A DNA stretch of 64,000 nucleotides, taken from contig NC_133157.1 of NCBI RefSeq assembly GCF_040802235.1, positions 30,087,501 through 30,151,500 on the forward strand. Direction: 5' to 3'. Positions 1-12,900 of the stretch are shown here, one piece after another. Numbering within the stretch: the first letter of the stretch is position 1; each line of letters opens with the position of its first letter. The translations under genes were made by a program, and so were the position numbers. The stretch comes from Manis javanica. Lineage: Eukaryota > Chordata > Mammalia > Pholidota > Manidae. Below the pieces are notes generated by a model. The model was given only the letters and a program-made list of their open reading frames with translations, did no database searches and had not been told where the DNA came from.

Positions 1-3000
1 TGACTAGTCCAAGGCTACACTTCACCTTGTTGATACCAGACGTGGAATATACTGTCCTTTGGTAACTGTTTTCCTTATGTTCTCACATGACTCCACTTCT
101 TAAACAGGAGAGTGGGAGCTATTGTGGGTACAGAAGGCGGGATTGTAGAAACAGGGCTGGGAAGGAGGAAGACAGAAGAGGAAGCACACAGTGATATTAA
201 AGGAAGAACAGGGGTACCAGCTGGGAAGCAGCCTGACAGAAAGGAAAGCCACAGCAGAAAAGAAGTGCCACTCCATTTGAAAAGTTCAGACACCCAGAAA
301 TGCTATTAAAAGGATAATTCTTAGCAATGACATTACAGAGCCACTTCTCGTGGCTTTGCCAAGTATAATTATCGTGTTCCTCTGACATTCCCAGGAGGCA
401 GAACCATTCCTTTGTCCTGGTCCAGACCAAGTGCTGATGTAATTGACCCGACACTGCAGAGGCTGTTGACAACTCAAATGCACTCTCCCATCATGCCGCC
501 TCTCTTCCTATTCTTTCTTCTTGGGGGGGAAAAGGCCAATGCATTTTAAGATTCTCCCTGAAAAGTCCTAAACATTACCTAAATGTTTGATCCATAATAG
601 GATAGGATTCCAGGTTTGATCATTTATAAAGAGGCTGCAATAGGCATAATGGGCATTAACAGCCCCTCTCAGCCAATGCTCCTTTATACAACGTGGAATG
701 TTAAAAAAAACAAGCACTGAAATTTGTGGGTGCCAACTCTCTAGGGAAGACTTGAGCTCAAGACAAAGAAAGAACATTTTCTAATCTTTCTATTATGAAG
801 CCACTGTGAAAGGTGGTGACTTAACCACCACCAGCTGTATGGAAGTACTGACGGCAGAGGCAGCACCAAATGGGTGGGCTGACAAGGACCCTGCAAAGAG
901 GGCCTCGAGGATCAGATGAACAGGCAGAACAAACAGCTGTCAGAGCAAAGAGGAGTTGGAGGGGCTGGTGTTTGCGGCTGAGGGGCAAGCAATAGCACTA
1001 GTTTGCATGTGGACCTCTCCCAGGTTGGATCAGAGCAGGAAAGGCATCCTTTCTTCCTTTATTTCCATTGGCAGCATCAGCCTTCCAGGCATCTAGCTTT
1101 AAAGCCTTACCTGTCCTCTCCACCAAAAGCAGTCAACTGCTCTGCATGACTGATTCCACTCTGCAATGCCCTTTATGTTGGTCTCCCTCAGTTTTACTAC
1201 AGCCCCTCTAGGTCCTCATATCAGCCCATCCTAACCAGGGCCAGACCCTCCCACCTCATCTTCTGGATTCCAGCCTTCCCTGGAGAAGTCAGTTCCATCT
1301 TCTCATCTTCCTCTTGGAGCAGTTTTGATCACATTACTGCCCAATTTGCAAATTCCCCATGTTCTCCCTGCCTCCCAATTATGCATCTCATCATCTGGAA
1401 TCTTCAACAGGAACTTTTATCTAGTGATAGTCTTCTTTCTGATCATCACCTGTCCAAATGCCACCCCCTCCAGGAGGCCTTCCTTTCCCAAGGAGGTGGC
1501 ATTTGTTCTGATTCTCAAATGCACTTGAAGAAATGCACTGAGCAAGTATGTGACAGCTGTGTAGAAACCTTACTTCCCTGCTGGGCTGTCTCCATGGTTT
1601 GGCAGGACTGGGGATGGTGAACTGTGTCTTAATATTCATCTGTCTATTCCCTACAGCACCTACCAATAAATGGTTATTGCATTTCCACCTTAGGTCAGGA
1701 ATTGCTCCAAAGTGAAATGAATTGGGATGGACCTGTTCATGAATGGAGACACCACAAGTACACTGTAGATGTGATCTGGCTCTCAAGATAAAACCCATGA
1801 CATGGTTAACTTTGAGGGAAAGCCTGGGGGCAGGCAGGCAGGGGCTGTTCTGGGCTCAAGAGACCTGGGACCCAGCTTCTGCTTAGCCATTTACTGGCTA
1901 CCAGCCTGGTGCTGGTGGTTCTTCTCTGAGCATCATTTCTCTTTTGTGCATGACCTCACAGGATTAAGGATCAAGTGAGACACAGCTGTGAGCTCTACAC
2001 CAGTGGTTCTCATTCCCAATTATGTATCATAATATATAAAGTTTCCAAAAAATATAGAGGACCAGGCCCCAACCCAGGTCAGCTGAAATATAATCCTTTG
2101 GGAGTAGGCCCCAGTGGAACTAATTATTTATGAAATACTACTTCTAATACAAAGCCAGGGTTGAAAACTACTGTTACAGACTCATAAATGCCCTTTACCA
2201 GTAGAGTACGGTGCTTTAGGCTGGTTGTTTAATTATCCTTTATTTGTTTGGTTAGGAATTAGTTCAATGCCTTTATAGTTCTATTATATGTGTACACATT
2301 TTTTGTGTTGTTCTACATTGTTGTTTGTGTGCTTGAGTGGTAAATTCTGAAAAAGAATAATATCCAGCACATGGCTGTACCCAAAAATGTACCTAACCCA
2401 GATATTTTTTTGAGAATAAGTAAAATTTCACAGGGTCTTCTAAACCTTGCTACACAGAAGTGTGGTGACCAGACAAGCAGAACTGGTATAACCTTGGATT
2501 TTGTAAGAAAGGCAGAATCTCAGGCCCTGCTCCATAATCTGTATATTAACAAGATTTCCAGATGGATCACTAAGTGACGCAGAGGGACATTCTCAGTTCA
2601 CATGAGCGCCGAAGGCCTTCTGCTCCCTGCCCGAGTCCCGAGGGAGTGGGAGTGTGTGGAGAGCCAAGGCCGTGTCCCTCGGGCCACTGCGGCCAGGAAC
2701 TTCATCCAGATGTCTCTTCTCTAAGGGTCCACTGGGTAAAAACTAAAGAATTCCAGTCCTTAAAAAGAGCCTTCCTTTCAAAGATTAGTCTTCAAAGACT
2801 AGTCTTTCCTTCAAATAACTACCTCTAAAATACTCAAAATATGATCGGTGTATAAAATGAATCAGTATCCATTTAAGTTTTATGCAGTACATAAATAACT
2901 ACACATGTACCTTCCTGACCTAACAATCTCCAATAACCAAATTCAAAAAATAAAAAAGCTTAGCCACTGTAGTAAGCAATTGCTCCCCTTCACCCATGCC

Positions 3001-3668
3001 CTCTGGATAATTCTGACATTAGCAGTACCCATCTAAGACTATGCAGACCATACCATAGTCAAGGAGTTGTAGCAAATGCTGAACATCACCTAGACCAACT
3101 CCCTTACTACATGGACAGGAAAGACCACACCCACAGATGAAAAGCAATTACCCACAGCAGCAGTTTCAGGCAGAGCCGAACTCAGAATTCAGGCCCTGAC
3201 TCCTAGTCCTACACTCCCTGTATAGCGTCTGTCACATATTTCTCTTCCTCTACCTCATGGCCTTGAAATTTCATTCTCAGAAAATGCTGACTTGCCTTGG
3301 CACGTTAAGTGTCACTTGCTTCTTCAGCTACTACTGTGCCCAATTCCTCAGGCTGTTTTTAACACTAGGCTACAGGAGAAGCCGTATCACGGCTCAATCA
3401 AAACATCCATTTGTCAATCTGTATTTCCAAGTATGCTGGTTAATGGATTCTGAAGAAGTCCAATGCTAACCATGTAATACAAACTACACAGCATCACTAT
3501 TAGCTAGCACCATGAGCAAGGGAAGGGTCTTTCCTTAGGTGGCGAAAGACTGAAAACAAGGGAAACAATTAACTCAGGAGCACAAAGTTGGGAGGAAACT
3601 AGAAGGAAAGCAAAAACTGGAGCACAGTGCAGGAGACAGCACCTTAAAAAAACATACACGGTGTGACT
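1..3668. other. region downstream of MSANTD3, no gene recognised
   Basis: The only open frames are short and chance-like. A MER5-type hAT element lies at 2001-2173. The stretch about 1060-1530 is pyrimidine-rich on the plus strand and may be decayed L2. TMEFF1, the human downstream neighbour, has no visible exon here. Confidence 0.6.
2001..2173. mobile_element. MER5-type non-autonomous hAT-Charlie element
   Basis: It begins CAGTGGTTCTCA and ends TTGAAAACTACTG, a diverged inverted-repeat pair typical of MER5A/B. The body is GGCCC/GGGCC-rich, as in that family. Length is 173 bp. An exact 8-bp target duplication cannot be made out, consistent with great age. Confidence 0.75.
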
Positions 3669-4825
3669 GTAAAACTACAAGTCTCATCTTTTAATAAAAC
3701 AAACATGACAGAATGTAAAATCTAAATGAACATTTCTCCCTCAAAGCAGACACATCCTTAGTTCCAAGAAAGCTACCATTGTTGGAGACATTCTCTGGAA
3801 CTCCTCTTCAGGGAAAGGCCTAAAAAGGCAGTTTCTGAACCACACTAGAAAATATCCTTCAGATGTTGGGCTGTTTAAAATCAGAAAATCCACACTCAAA
3901 GGATGACACTGAAAAAAATGGAAAAGGCGCTGCAGCACTCATGGAGGTTTCCTGAAGGCGTCTAGCAAGTTCTGAGCAACAACATCACCAACAGAGAAAC
4001 ACGTGGCCTCTCAGGACAGCCACTTTCAACAGGAGGGCATTCATTTGGATAGAAAAGTTCTGCTATTAAAAAAAAAAAAAATCAGCCACACTCCTTTATA
4101 GTCACACTTGCATTTGCTTAAAAAAATACTACAACACTCACACATGGTTCTTGTATGAATTCTAATTGAGAGACATTACATTCAGATTTATAGCATTCAT
4201 AGTGATCATTTTCTGAAGACTATAACAGCTTCTTTGCCACATTAGGGGCACATAGGGTGCAGCTGTTTACCTGAATGTATTCTTAAATAAGTGACTACTA
4301 CCACTCTAATTTTCCCAGATGTAGCTCTTTACAGGTTACTGACCACAAGTTCATGTTCCAGACTTTCTTTGCTGGCACATATTCATTACAAGGTGAGCCA
4401 CCCCTCCACCACAGTCTAGGGTGAATTGGGAAAGGGCCGGTTAAATGAGGAAACAGGCCATTCCTTGGTAAAAGTTTGTAGTTTTCTTTCCCAATACATC
4501 TTCTTTTTATTGAGAACTTCCATTTTTATCCTGTGTTCCTCCTCTGCCATCTCACACTCCCGCTCTATCTGCTGGATTTTGGCCACATGCACCTCATTCA
4601 TTTGTATCAGCTGCAGTTGTAAGATGGACATTTGTTGATGGTGTTCTTCCTCATGCATCTTTTTTAAAGCACCTTCCTGAGAGGTTTTGCTCCTGTAGTT
4701 TTTATTGGCTGTTATTCTGACAGCTGAACACGAGGGTTCAGGTTGAGAGGTCCCCTCACATACTGGAAAATGTATGAACTCTTTCTCATCATCGCACAGT
4801 TCTCTATTTGAAACAGCAAATGATT
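3669..4825 (-). other. MSANTD3: MSANTD3 exon 3 (codons 140-275 and 3' UTR)
   Basis: The coding part is 4825-4416, beginning with the last two bases of a Glu codon after a TTTTCAG acceptor. It carries the coiled-coil segment and ends in Asn-Ser-Pro then stop. The 3' UTR is inferred to run to about 3669, below an ATTAAA signal at 3695-3690. It contains a 13-nt A/T homopolymer near 4068-4080. I see no frameshift or stop in the coding part. Confidence 0.85.
3690..3695 (-). terminator. MSANTD3: candidate poly(A) signal ATTAAA of MSANTD3
   Basis: On the minus strand an ATTAAA hexamer is followed about 35-50 nt later by a GT/T-rich stretch (minus-strand GTGTATGTTTTTTT near 3640-3663). This is the arrangement expected of a cleavage and polyadenylation site. 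It would give a 3' UTR of about 0.75 kb. AATAAA matches further downstream (for example near 2240 and 1060) could serve longer isoforms. Confidence 0.5.
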
Positions 4826-7800
4826 CTGAAAAACAGTAGCAGAAAACATGTTCAAAGGTTTTACAGAGAGCAAATCAATCCTATTTCTAATGACAGGGTC
4901 CCCCATTACAGGATACAGGATGTATTTGAAATAGCATCTGCTTTGGCCTCCATGTCTATAGGTACCCTTGCCACACCTGACTTTTTAAGAGCCCATAAAT
5001 CAAATGCAGGTTTCCCCTTAGGAATAATGAAAAAGGATTTTGTCATATCATTTCTAGAACTGCAGGTTACGGGACCAGTGATCAGAGACTGCACTTGTCA
5101 AGAATTGGACACCTTGTTACATTGATACAAATTCTAAACTGAAGTGTGCATAACTCCAAGTGCTCAAAAGACCACACACAGTATGAGGCCAACAGTGGGT
5201 TTTCAGATTAAATCCTCCCTCAGTTCAACTTCCCTTTCTTGGTTTCTTATTCAGCCATGAACACGTGTTCAAACTCCACAAGGATGGCATTGCTCTGTTC
5301 CTGGTCACAGGTCCTAACCCTTACCCTGGATATGACCATCTTACAAATGTTCTTCCTTGAAAGACAAGTCTATACTCCATGGCTTCACTTCCTCAACATG
5401 CCATTTCTATGGCACTGTCATGTGGGGGGCAATATTCAGATCTCAAGGACACTTGTCAGTGCCCCTCTTATGTAACCCCTTCCTGGCACCTGACAATCTT
5501 TTCAATTTCTTTATTAGCTTCTGAACCAATGCTCTCGCCTAAGTTTTCTATAGCCTCCTGTCTGACTCTCCTCAAAGCCTCCTTTAAAGACTCAGACTCT
5601 TGTTCCACCTACTTCTTACCTTTCACTGTGTCCCTGGGATTCCCATCTTTGGCTGCTTTAAATCCACCCTAGGTAACCCTCATAATCTGGTTCTGACCTG
5701 CCTTTATCTTTCCTGCCTTCTTTACAAAATAGTCCTCTAATCCTACTACAATCTACTCACATGTTTTAGAGGCTGTGCTTTTTGTCATAACTTTCCCTCG
5801 CTGTTCCTTCAGGCTGATGTTAGGCTCACTCTGTGTCCCCTTCCCCTCCTCACTCAAACACACACTCTTACTCCAGTCTTCTTTTCTCAACCTCCAGACA
5901 GCCCCTACTTCACTCAGATCAGGGCCACTTGCTCTGTGAAACCTCAGCTCTCTCCTTTCTCTCTCTATATACACTCTTCTGTTAAGACACTTAACACATT
6001 TTAGTATTATTTGACGACCATGCCTTATTCATTTCTTTTATTCTTGGATGTCAATTATTTTGTTTGGTACATAATGGACACCTAGTATATATTTATTGGC
6101 TGAAGCTCTGAACACAGGGGAAAGAACTTATAGACACAAAAAGATGTGACTTTTGGTGGGGCCACATTTGCACCAGGTATCTTCATAGGGCAATGACATT
6201 AACATCAATTAGAGAGTTTCAATACAGCCACTAACTCCACTAACCCATGGAGTCTTCTGGCTGTGACTCCAAGGCTTTCTTGGGAAGCTTTACATTTCCA
6301 ATAATGAAAATTGTCTCCTTGGAGAAAAATAATATCAATTTATTATAAGAGTTAATTACATTATTGAGTCCACTCATAATTCCAGGAGATGGGATGCTGG
6401 GAATGTTAATGGCTACTCAGGGGAACCTAACTCATAATACTCTGTTAATAAAAGGCAAGTGACTGCTGTTTAGATTATTTCACTCCAAGGGGTAGGTAAC
6501 AACCATAACTAGTTCCTCATTAAGATTAAAGAAAAGGCAAAACATTTTACTTTTGAAAGAGAAGGTTAAAGGTACTTCTGTGTCATCCAGATCATGAAAA
6601 TGTCTCCCTAGGAATCTTTCCCAACTCCAAGGGCTGTGGCCTCTATTAAATATCCTTCCTTCTTGCTCCTGCTGCATCCTGAGCCTACCTCTGGCAGAGC
6701 ACATTAAAACTGGTGGTTTTACTAGTGCCCCTTCAGGTCTCTGAATACTTTGATGAGGGAAACTGCCTCTTATTCATCCTCATGGAAAAGCTAGCACAGG
6801 GCCTGGTACACTGCTTGGCATATAAGAAATGTGTGGGGGTGAATTGGCTGCAGTGGGTCACACACAGTGGGTCACGTCACTTCCAACACAGCACAACAAT
6901 GTAGAAAGAACAGGGTTCTGAGGGGAGAGCAGAGACACAGGACAAAGGGCTGGGAAGGCTTAGCACTGAGAATAGGGTCCCTCAGATGTGTGCATCGCAA
7001 AGAGGATTACCTCATCTGCTTCCATTCTGGTCTGAGATCTGAAGGTGTCTTCTTTGAAGACTGGACACATTAGACACATTTGGTACTTTTAGCCTCTTTT
7101 CTCTTTGATTTCATCCCAGAGGACAGTTCTGGATGCTCCTCTGAGTCTTTAAAGTTCACAATGCTGCTCATCTCTCCCAGTTTCTAAACGTTCATTTTAA
7201 TCTCAACAATTCTAGGCATTCGAGGCCTGATGAGGATGATGACAGCAGCCATCATTTTCTAAGTCACTAACAAGGCACTAGGCTAGTGCTTTACAGCATT
7301 ACCTCATTTAATCCTTACAACCCCTTGAGGAGGTATTATAGAAAATCAAACACAGCATCCAAGTCATTTGGGTAGTTGAAAGAACCAGGACTCAAGACTC
7401 CAAAAGCCAAGCTCGACTCCTACAATACCCAACCTCTCACTACTTCACTGCTCAGCTGATGACTTAAAATACAGCCTCCAAATTCCATCCACTACAAAAA
7501 CACCTATCATTAGAATATGGGTGTATATCCAAATTTGTATTTTCAAATTTCTCTCCAGAGCTATGAACATAATGACGGTATGTTCATGCCTGGGAGCAGA
7601 GAAATGACTCTACTTTAAAACTATTCGTTTTAATTTAGATGTGTGCTAATATACAAATTCCAAAAGAAAAAAAAAGTCTATTAAGAAGACTCTAGCAGAA
7701 GCTAGGGCTTAAAACTAGAGCAGCCCAATGGAGTAGTTAATTAACTTTCACACAAGTATTAGCTCCAATGAATGGAAGCTAGTGGTTAGATGGGAAGAAT

Positions 7801-10800
7801 CTTCTCTTAATTGGAAAAAGACTGTCCTGGGAATGGCAACCTACTGCAAACACATACCATATAATCTCTCTTCCAGGTAAAACAAAGCCATCCAAAGTAG
7901 GAAACAGCTCAGTCTTGTGCAAAATGGTTAGGAAGACTTAAGGGCTTACCTGGGAATGTAGAACACTGTCAAGGGGGTATTTTTACACTTGGGCAACTGA
8001 AATAAGTTTAGTATCAGCAGGATGAGACAGTAAAAGGATGAGAAGGAAACTGTGCAGGCCAAAGCCCAGCTCTTCTCAACAGAACAAAGGAAACAGGACT
8101 GACTGGGAAAATAGATAAATAAGATGTGGTGGATGCACACTACAAAATATCATGTATCAACTAAAAGAAGCAAACGTTAGACTTACACACTGTAGTGGAA
8201 ATAGATCTTAATACCATTCTTAGGAAAGGCCAAAAAAAAAAAAAGCAATGGTATCTACAGCACAATTTTTAATCTATGTAAATTTAAAATATATGCACAC
8301 AAAACACCAGTGCATGCTCTCAAGAACATATGAGAGAAGACACAAGCACACCAAATGATTAAGAGGCAAAAGAAAACAATGAAAGTGGTGAGCGGAGATC
8401 ATGGACTAAATGTATAAGCTACACAAAAAAAGGGGCTTTTCACAGAGCAGCGATGCTAGTGTGCCAAGATTGGAAATGTCATTCAGTCCTCTGGGCTGGA
8501 ATTCCCACCCCAAAAGAAAAGGATTGGACTAAAAAATAATAATGGACTTTATTAACAAATGTTTGTGTTATTTAATTATAGCTTTGCATACCTATTTATT
8601 ACTTGATTATAACTTTATAGTAGTATTATAACAGCATATAAAATTAAATATAAGTTCTCTTAAGATATCTGAGTACTATATGAAAGGTTAGTTTTCTAAG
8701 TGTATTTGACATGCAGTCATTCTACCCTCCTGACCATCCCTAGCAAATTTTATTGACTCCCTTCATTTGTTCTGCAAATCTGTTCCCCAGAGATAATGGA
8801 GGATATGTGGAAGTTAAATCAAAGCCAAATTATCACATATCATAAATCTGCAGGGTAGAACTCGTTTTAATATATTTAAGGGGAAAATACTGGTATTTTG
8901 CAAATACATTCCTAAGTGTTAATTTTTAAGACTACTGTGTTCAAATACAGATGTACAGTTAAAGAAAGTCATGGACAAAACAGAATATCCAGGAGAGGGT
9001 GATCAAGATAACGCAGTTGAAACCTCGCACAAGAAATAGTTGGAGGGAGGCCTCTAGTGGAATACCGCTAGACTCCATCCTGTTTAACAAACTCCCACAC
9101 ATCTCTGAGCATCTAATTCTGTAATAGGAAGTCTATAAGGTGTTGAAATAGTGCTGCCCAATAGAAATATAATGCAAGATACACATGTAATTTAAAATTT
9201 TCTCATTGCCACATTAAAGTAAAAAGAGGTGAAATTAAATTTGGTAATTTTTTAATTCAGTATATCTAAGGTATGATCATTTCAACATGTAACTAATATA
9301 AACATTATTAAGATATTTGACATTCTCTTTTTGGTACTAAGGCTTAAAGATTCAGTGTGTATACTTAGAGCACATCTCAATTCAGTCTACCCACATTTCA
9401 AGTGCTTACTAGCCTCATGCAGCTTGAGGCTATTGGATTGAAGAGCACAGTGTTAGAGACACTAAAGTAAAACACACACATATACACCCCCCCACCCCAC
9501 CCCCCATACAGAATCCATGTGTCAAAATACACTCAGTGGAATGAGAGCCATAACCCTACAGCAGCTTTTCAACCTTTTTTCCACCAAGATCCAGAAGGGA
9601 TGATGGGCAATTCCAGCTTTCTTTTCCTGTCTTGAAAGTAAACTATAATACAAAATGAATGAGGTAACCTCTGAGCTGTTTTAATGTTTAGAAAGAGTTC
9701 CAGTACCTTAACTACCAGCGCTAAGATTACTTCTCCACTGACAGAGCACTACAGTTCTCCACTGCCCTTCAGATTTGACCTGCAAACAGGGACAGGCAGC
9801 ATATGGCTGTACTTTAATAATCACCAGCAAAAAAAGAAAAGTCTCATGTGTCATATACGAACACATATCGAATTCGAAGTAAATCTCTTTTACAAGTGAG
9901 TCTCTAGCACATGCCACTACAGGAAGGACACTGAGAATCCATTTACTGCCTTCATGCTGAAATTTATAAACTGAGTTTATGAGTAAATGAATTACATTAT
10001 TTCTTCTGAAAAGAAAAAAAAATTGTGTAATGAACTTTCTAGACCCTACTCTAGAATTTAAAAATTGGAAAATAAGACTGTCCCCTTAGAATAGCCCTAT
10101 AAAGATCCAGATCAAAGATTTTTCAAAGCTAACTAAAAGCAGCGTCTTCCTCAGCAAAATCTCACAGGAAGATTCACCTCCTCCCTCCCCAAACAACACT
10201 CCCTTCGTTGGCTGGGAGGTCAGCAAGATGGAGAATCACTGGCTGACGCTGTAACTTCTCCAAAGCAAGGACACTCTCGACTAGCTGTGGGCTCCATCAG
10301 CCACAGCAGCAGCAATGAGAAGGAGTGAGAGAGATGGCAGTGGCCATATAAAAACTGTCTGCTGGGAGGTACACTGGCTTGGGAACTCAAGAATCAAAAC
10401 TCGGACACAGGGTTTCTATACTGGAAAACTGTGAGGTTTATGACATGAAACGTAACACTGAGATTGGCCAACTGGGTGTCTGGACATAATCTTGGTCAAA
10501 TGATCAGCAACCAAATTTTTAATCCTATTTTAGCCTCCCAGGATGATCTGCCTACAGGGAAAAATGTGCTAATCAAAAATGTATACTCAGTTCACTTAGT
10601 TATTATCTTTTTCACTCTACCCTGGTAACGTTCTTGGCTTTAGACAGTTTCTTGTGACTTCTAATGAACCGCTCCCTCAGGGCTCTGTCTACTCCAGGGA
10701 CACTAGTAGGTGAATTTCTCATTCTGCAAGCCAAGAATCAGATTTTTTTTTTTAGGCAATTGCTTGATGGGTCCTTGGAGCACCTTTTGAGCAGCCCCCT

Positions 10801-11572
10801 GGCCTCCCCAGGAATCTTTCTCTGCTTCAAGGTGTGCCTTCTGCAAACTGCAATGAATCTTTATACAGGCCATTCCCACCTTAAAAGAGGTTGGAGTTAC
10901 TTCTCTATTTGCAGTCTTAACTAAAAACAGAGATAAGAGATCTAAGAGAGAGAGCCAGGATATAAACAAGCACTTGTGTTTTTAAGCCCTAGATGATTTG
11001 AATGGTCTATAGATTCCCTCCCGAGACTCTGAATTGGGAAAGTCTGATAAGAAAGTCTCTTTGTTTATAAAGTCCCTCAAAATAAGGAATTTAAAATGAA
11101 AATGTCAAATAGGTACCCAGTGAGGACAAGCAAGCTGGCCTCGGGAACCGATACCTTGGGCTGCGGAGTCGGGGTGGTATTCGGGCTCCTCCTCCGGGGG
11201 GCTCTGCAGGAAGTAGAGCTGCTCGGGCAGCATGCTGGCGATCTTTTCCTTCCCCAGGACATGCGTGCTCAGAAGAGGGCTGACACTCCGTTTCACCTTC
11301 TCTCTCCTCTCATGGGCCATAATTTTTTTGGTCCGAGCCTTGATGTTCTCCCAGCACTTTTTCAGCTGTTTGAAATCCCGCAGCGACACGCTTGGCTGAG
11401 AGTTGTATTCGTGGGCAAGCGCCTGCCAGGTGCGCTGCTTGAGGGCAATAGTTCGCGCATCACTTTTCTTACATTCCAGCACATACTTGTATTTTTCTAC
11501 TAAAGCAAGCAGGATGCTCTTTTCCAATTCTGAGAAGTATTTGGCAGGTTTTATAATTTCGTTGTTTTGCAT
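4416..11572 (-). CDS. MSANTD3: MSANTD3, Myb/SANT DNA-binding domain containing 3 (two coding exons)
   Basis: The coding sequence is 11572-11155 joined to 4825-4416 on the minus strand: 418 + 410 = 828 nt, or 275 codons plus stop, which is the length of human MSANTD3. Residues about 13-80 form a Myb/SANT-like helical domain, with W49 and W74 visible and F13 where the first tryptophan often lies. Residues about 85-110 are basic and 126-135 are acidic/proline-rich. Residues about 196-250 are a Glu/Gln/Lys-rich segment expected to form a coiled coil. The start is secure because an in-frame TAA lies 24 nt upstream (11599-11597) in the same exon and the ATG has A at -3. Splice sites are CAAG|GTATCG at 11155/11154 and TTTTCAG|AATC at 4826/4825 (phase 1). 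The family is thought to be nuclear, with no established biochemical role. In human the gene is fused in some salivary acinic cell carcinomas and can be read through into TMEFF1. No disabling change is seen. Confidence 0.96.
7255..7440 (+). repeat. MIR element (partial)
   Basis: It contains the MIR core order: a phrase like 'gcactaggctagtgctttacag', then 'ctcatttaatccttacaacccc', then 'aaccaggactcaa'. It is old and diverged. Confidence 0.6.
8125..8335 (+). repeat. old L1-like fragment, sense
   Basis: The stretch resembles the ORF2-to-3'UTR transition of ancient L1 families and contains an internal A run at about 8230. It is heavily decayed. Confidence 0.4.
9149..9451. mobile_element. non-autonomous hAT-Charlie-like element
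   Basis: The left end AGTGCTGCCCAATAGAAAT pairs roughly with a right end around TATTGGATTGAAGAGCACAG. The internal sequence (CACATTTCAAGTGCT near the right end) matches a common mammalian hAT-type interspersed repeat. The exact subfamily is not assigned. Confidence 0.65.
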
Positions 11573-11605
11573 TTTCCACTGTATTTGTCCTGGCCTTTAG
11601 CTATC
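11155..11605 (-). other. MSANTD3: MSANTD3 exon 2 (33 nt 5' UTR plus codons 1-139)
   Basis: The exon is bounded by a good acceptor (pyrimidine-rich CCACTTCCTTTACAG ending at 11606) and a donor GTATCG starting at 11154. It encodes the whole SANT-like domain. Reading past the donor runs into intron and reaches a stop at 11105 after residues unrelated to the family, which confirms that the exon ends at 11155. The overlapping long plus-strand frame (11096-11503) is its antisense shadow. Confidence 0.93.
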
Positions 11606-12589
11606 CTGTAAAGGAAGTGGAAACAAGGATTACTAACTCCAGCAATAAAAATGTCAGCAAATCGCTTAAGCTTCATCCCAGACTTGATTCCCTGGTCTGA
11701 AATACAGTACTTTCTTTTCCATGAATGCTGAATTATGAGATGCTCAGGAAAACATACAGAAGTTTACTAGGAATGGTTTTACTTCAAAACAGATTTTCAA
11801 GGAAGTACTTTGAGTAGGTCTTGGCCATTCTGTGAGTATCTGGTATGTAACAGCAACAGAAAAGTTAAACATCTATGTGGAACTGGTAATTTGTTAATTT
11901 ATTTCTGCTTAATATCAGGGAACTGATCATTCCCCAGATTCACGTTAGGCAACTTTGGAACTAAACAGCTTTCTCAAAGTTTTGTCACAGCTGAAGGCAA
12001 GAGAAGCTATTATGTAACTAAATATAATGCATAACATAAACATTATCAAGATTTCAGAATCATCAAGAAATCACCCCAGAAGATCTGATATTTCTATCAC
12101 TGTGTCTATGATCTTGGATGGGCCTACATTCCTAAAGGAACCTCAGTTTTTTCATTTTTAAAATGAGGGCTTGGAGTCTGTGATCCCTAAGGTCTGAGGG
12201 CCACTTTTAAAAGTGTACAGTCCTTTATAAATAATTTATATAATCTCAAAAGATGAAAGATGCTTAGAAATTGAGTCCAAAGCCCTCCTTGCAACTGAGG
12301 GAAGTAATGGCATGTAAGGTGAAGTACATTGTCCAAGATCACAAAGATGGCTACTTGGAAAGTCAAGAACCTAGACTGTCCTAATAGCCTGGTATTCTTC
12401 TCTCTTTTTTAAACATACCAAATAATAGCCATTTTTTAAATACACATTCGTTTAGTCTTTATAATTATATATTACATATTATAAGTTACAAATTTTACAT
12501 TATTTAAACTTTTAAAAACGTATTTTCTTCATTATTGTTATTAAAGTCTACATATCTTATGTTTCTTAATAAAAATTATGTTTAATATA

Positions 12590-12900
12590 CATAAATTTTG
12601 TTTGATATATAGTGAAATGATTACTACAGTCCAGGTAATTCACATATCATCTCACATAGTTACCATCTTTTTTGTGTGACCAAAGAAACTGGAATCTACT
12701 CTTAGTATATTTTAGTATTCAACACAGTATTAAGTATAGTCATAGACTTACTTATTCATCCTACATAACGCAACTTTTTACCCTTTTGTCTAGTATCTCC
12801 CCATCCCCCCACTCCCACCCCCATTCCCTGGTAACCTGTGTTCTGCAATCTGCTTCTATGGGTTCCAATAGGCTGGTATTTTTATTTTCATTTCACTACT
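12590..12900 (-). repeat. L1 3'-UTR fragment, antisense
   Basis: On the plus strand it shows the antisense L1 3'-UTR order: TCACATAGTTACCATC, then TTCATCCTACATAACGCAAC, then a C-rich tract, then CCTGGTAACC. It has no open frame and appears old. Confidence 0.7.

Larger units (their letters stand above)
4826..11154 (-). other. MSANTD3: MSANTD3 intron 2
   Basis: This 6.3-kb intron lies between two verified splice sites. It contains a MIR (about 7255-7440), an old L1-like stretch with an A run (about 8125-8335), an hAT-type element (9149-9451) and a C-rich simple stretch at 9487-9506. The rest shows no recognisable feature. Confidence 0.8.

Noticed and set aside
11096..11503. 135-codon plus-strand frame at MSANTD3 exon 2
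   Set aside because: It is the antisense shadow of the conserved exon.
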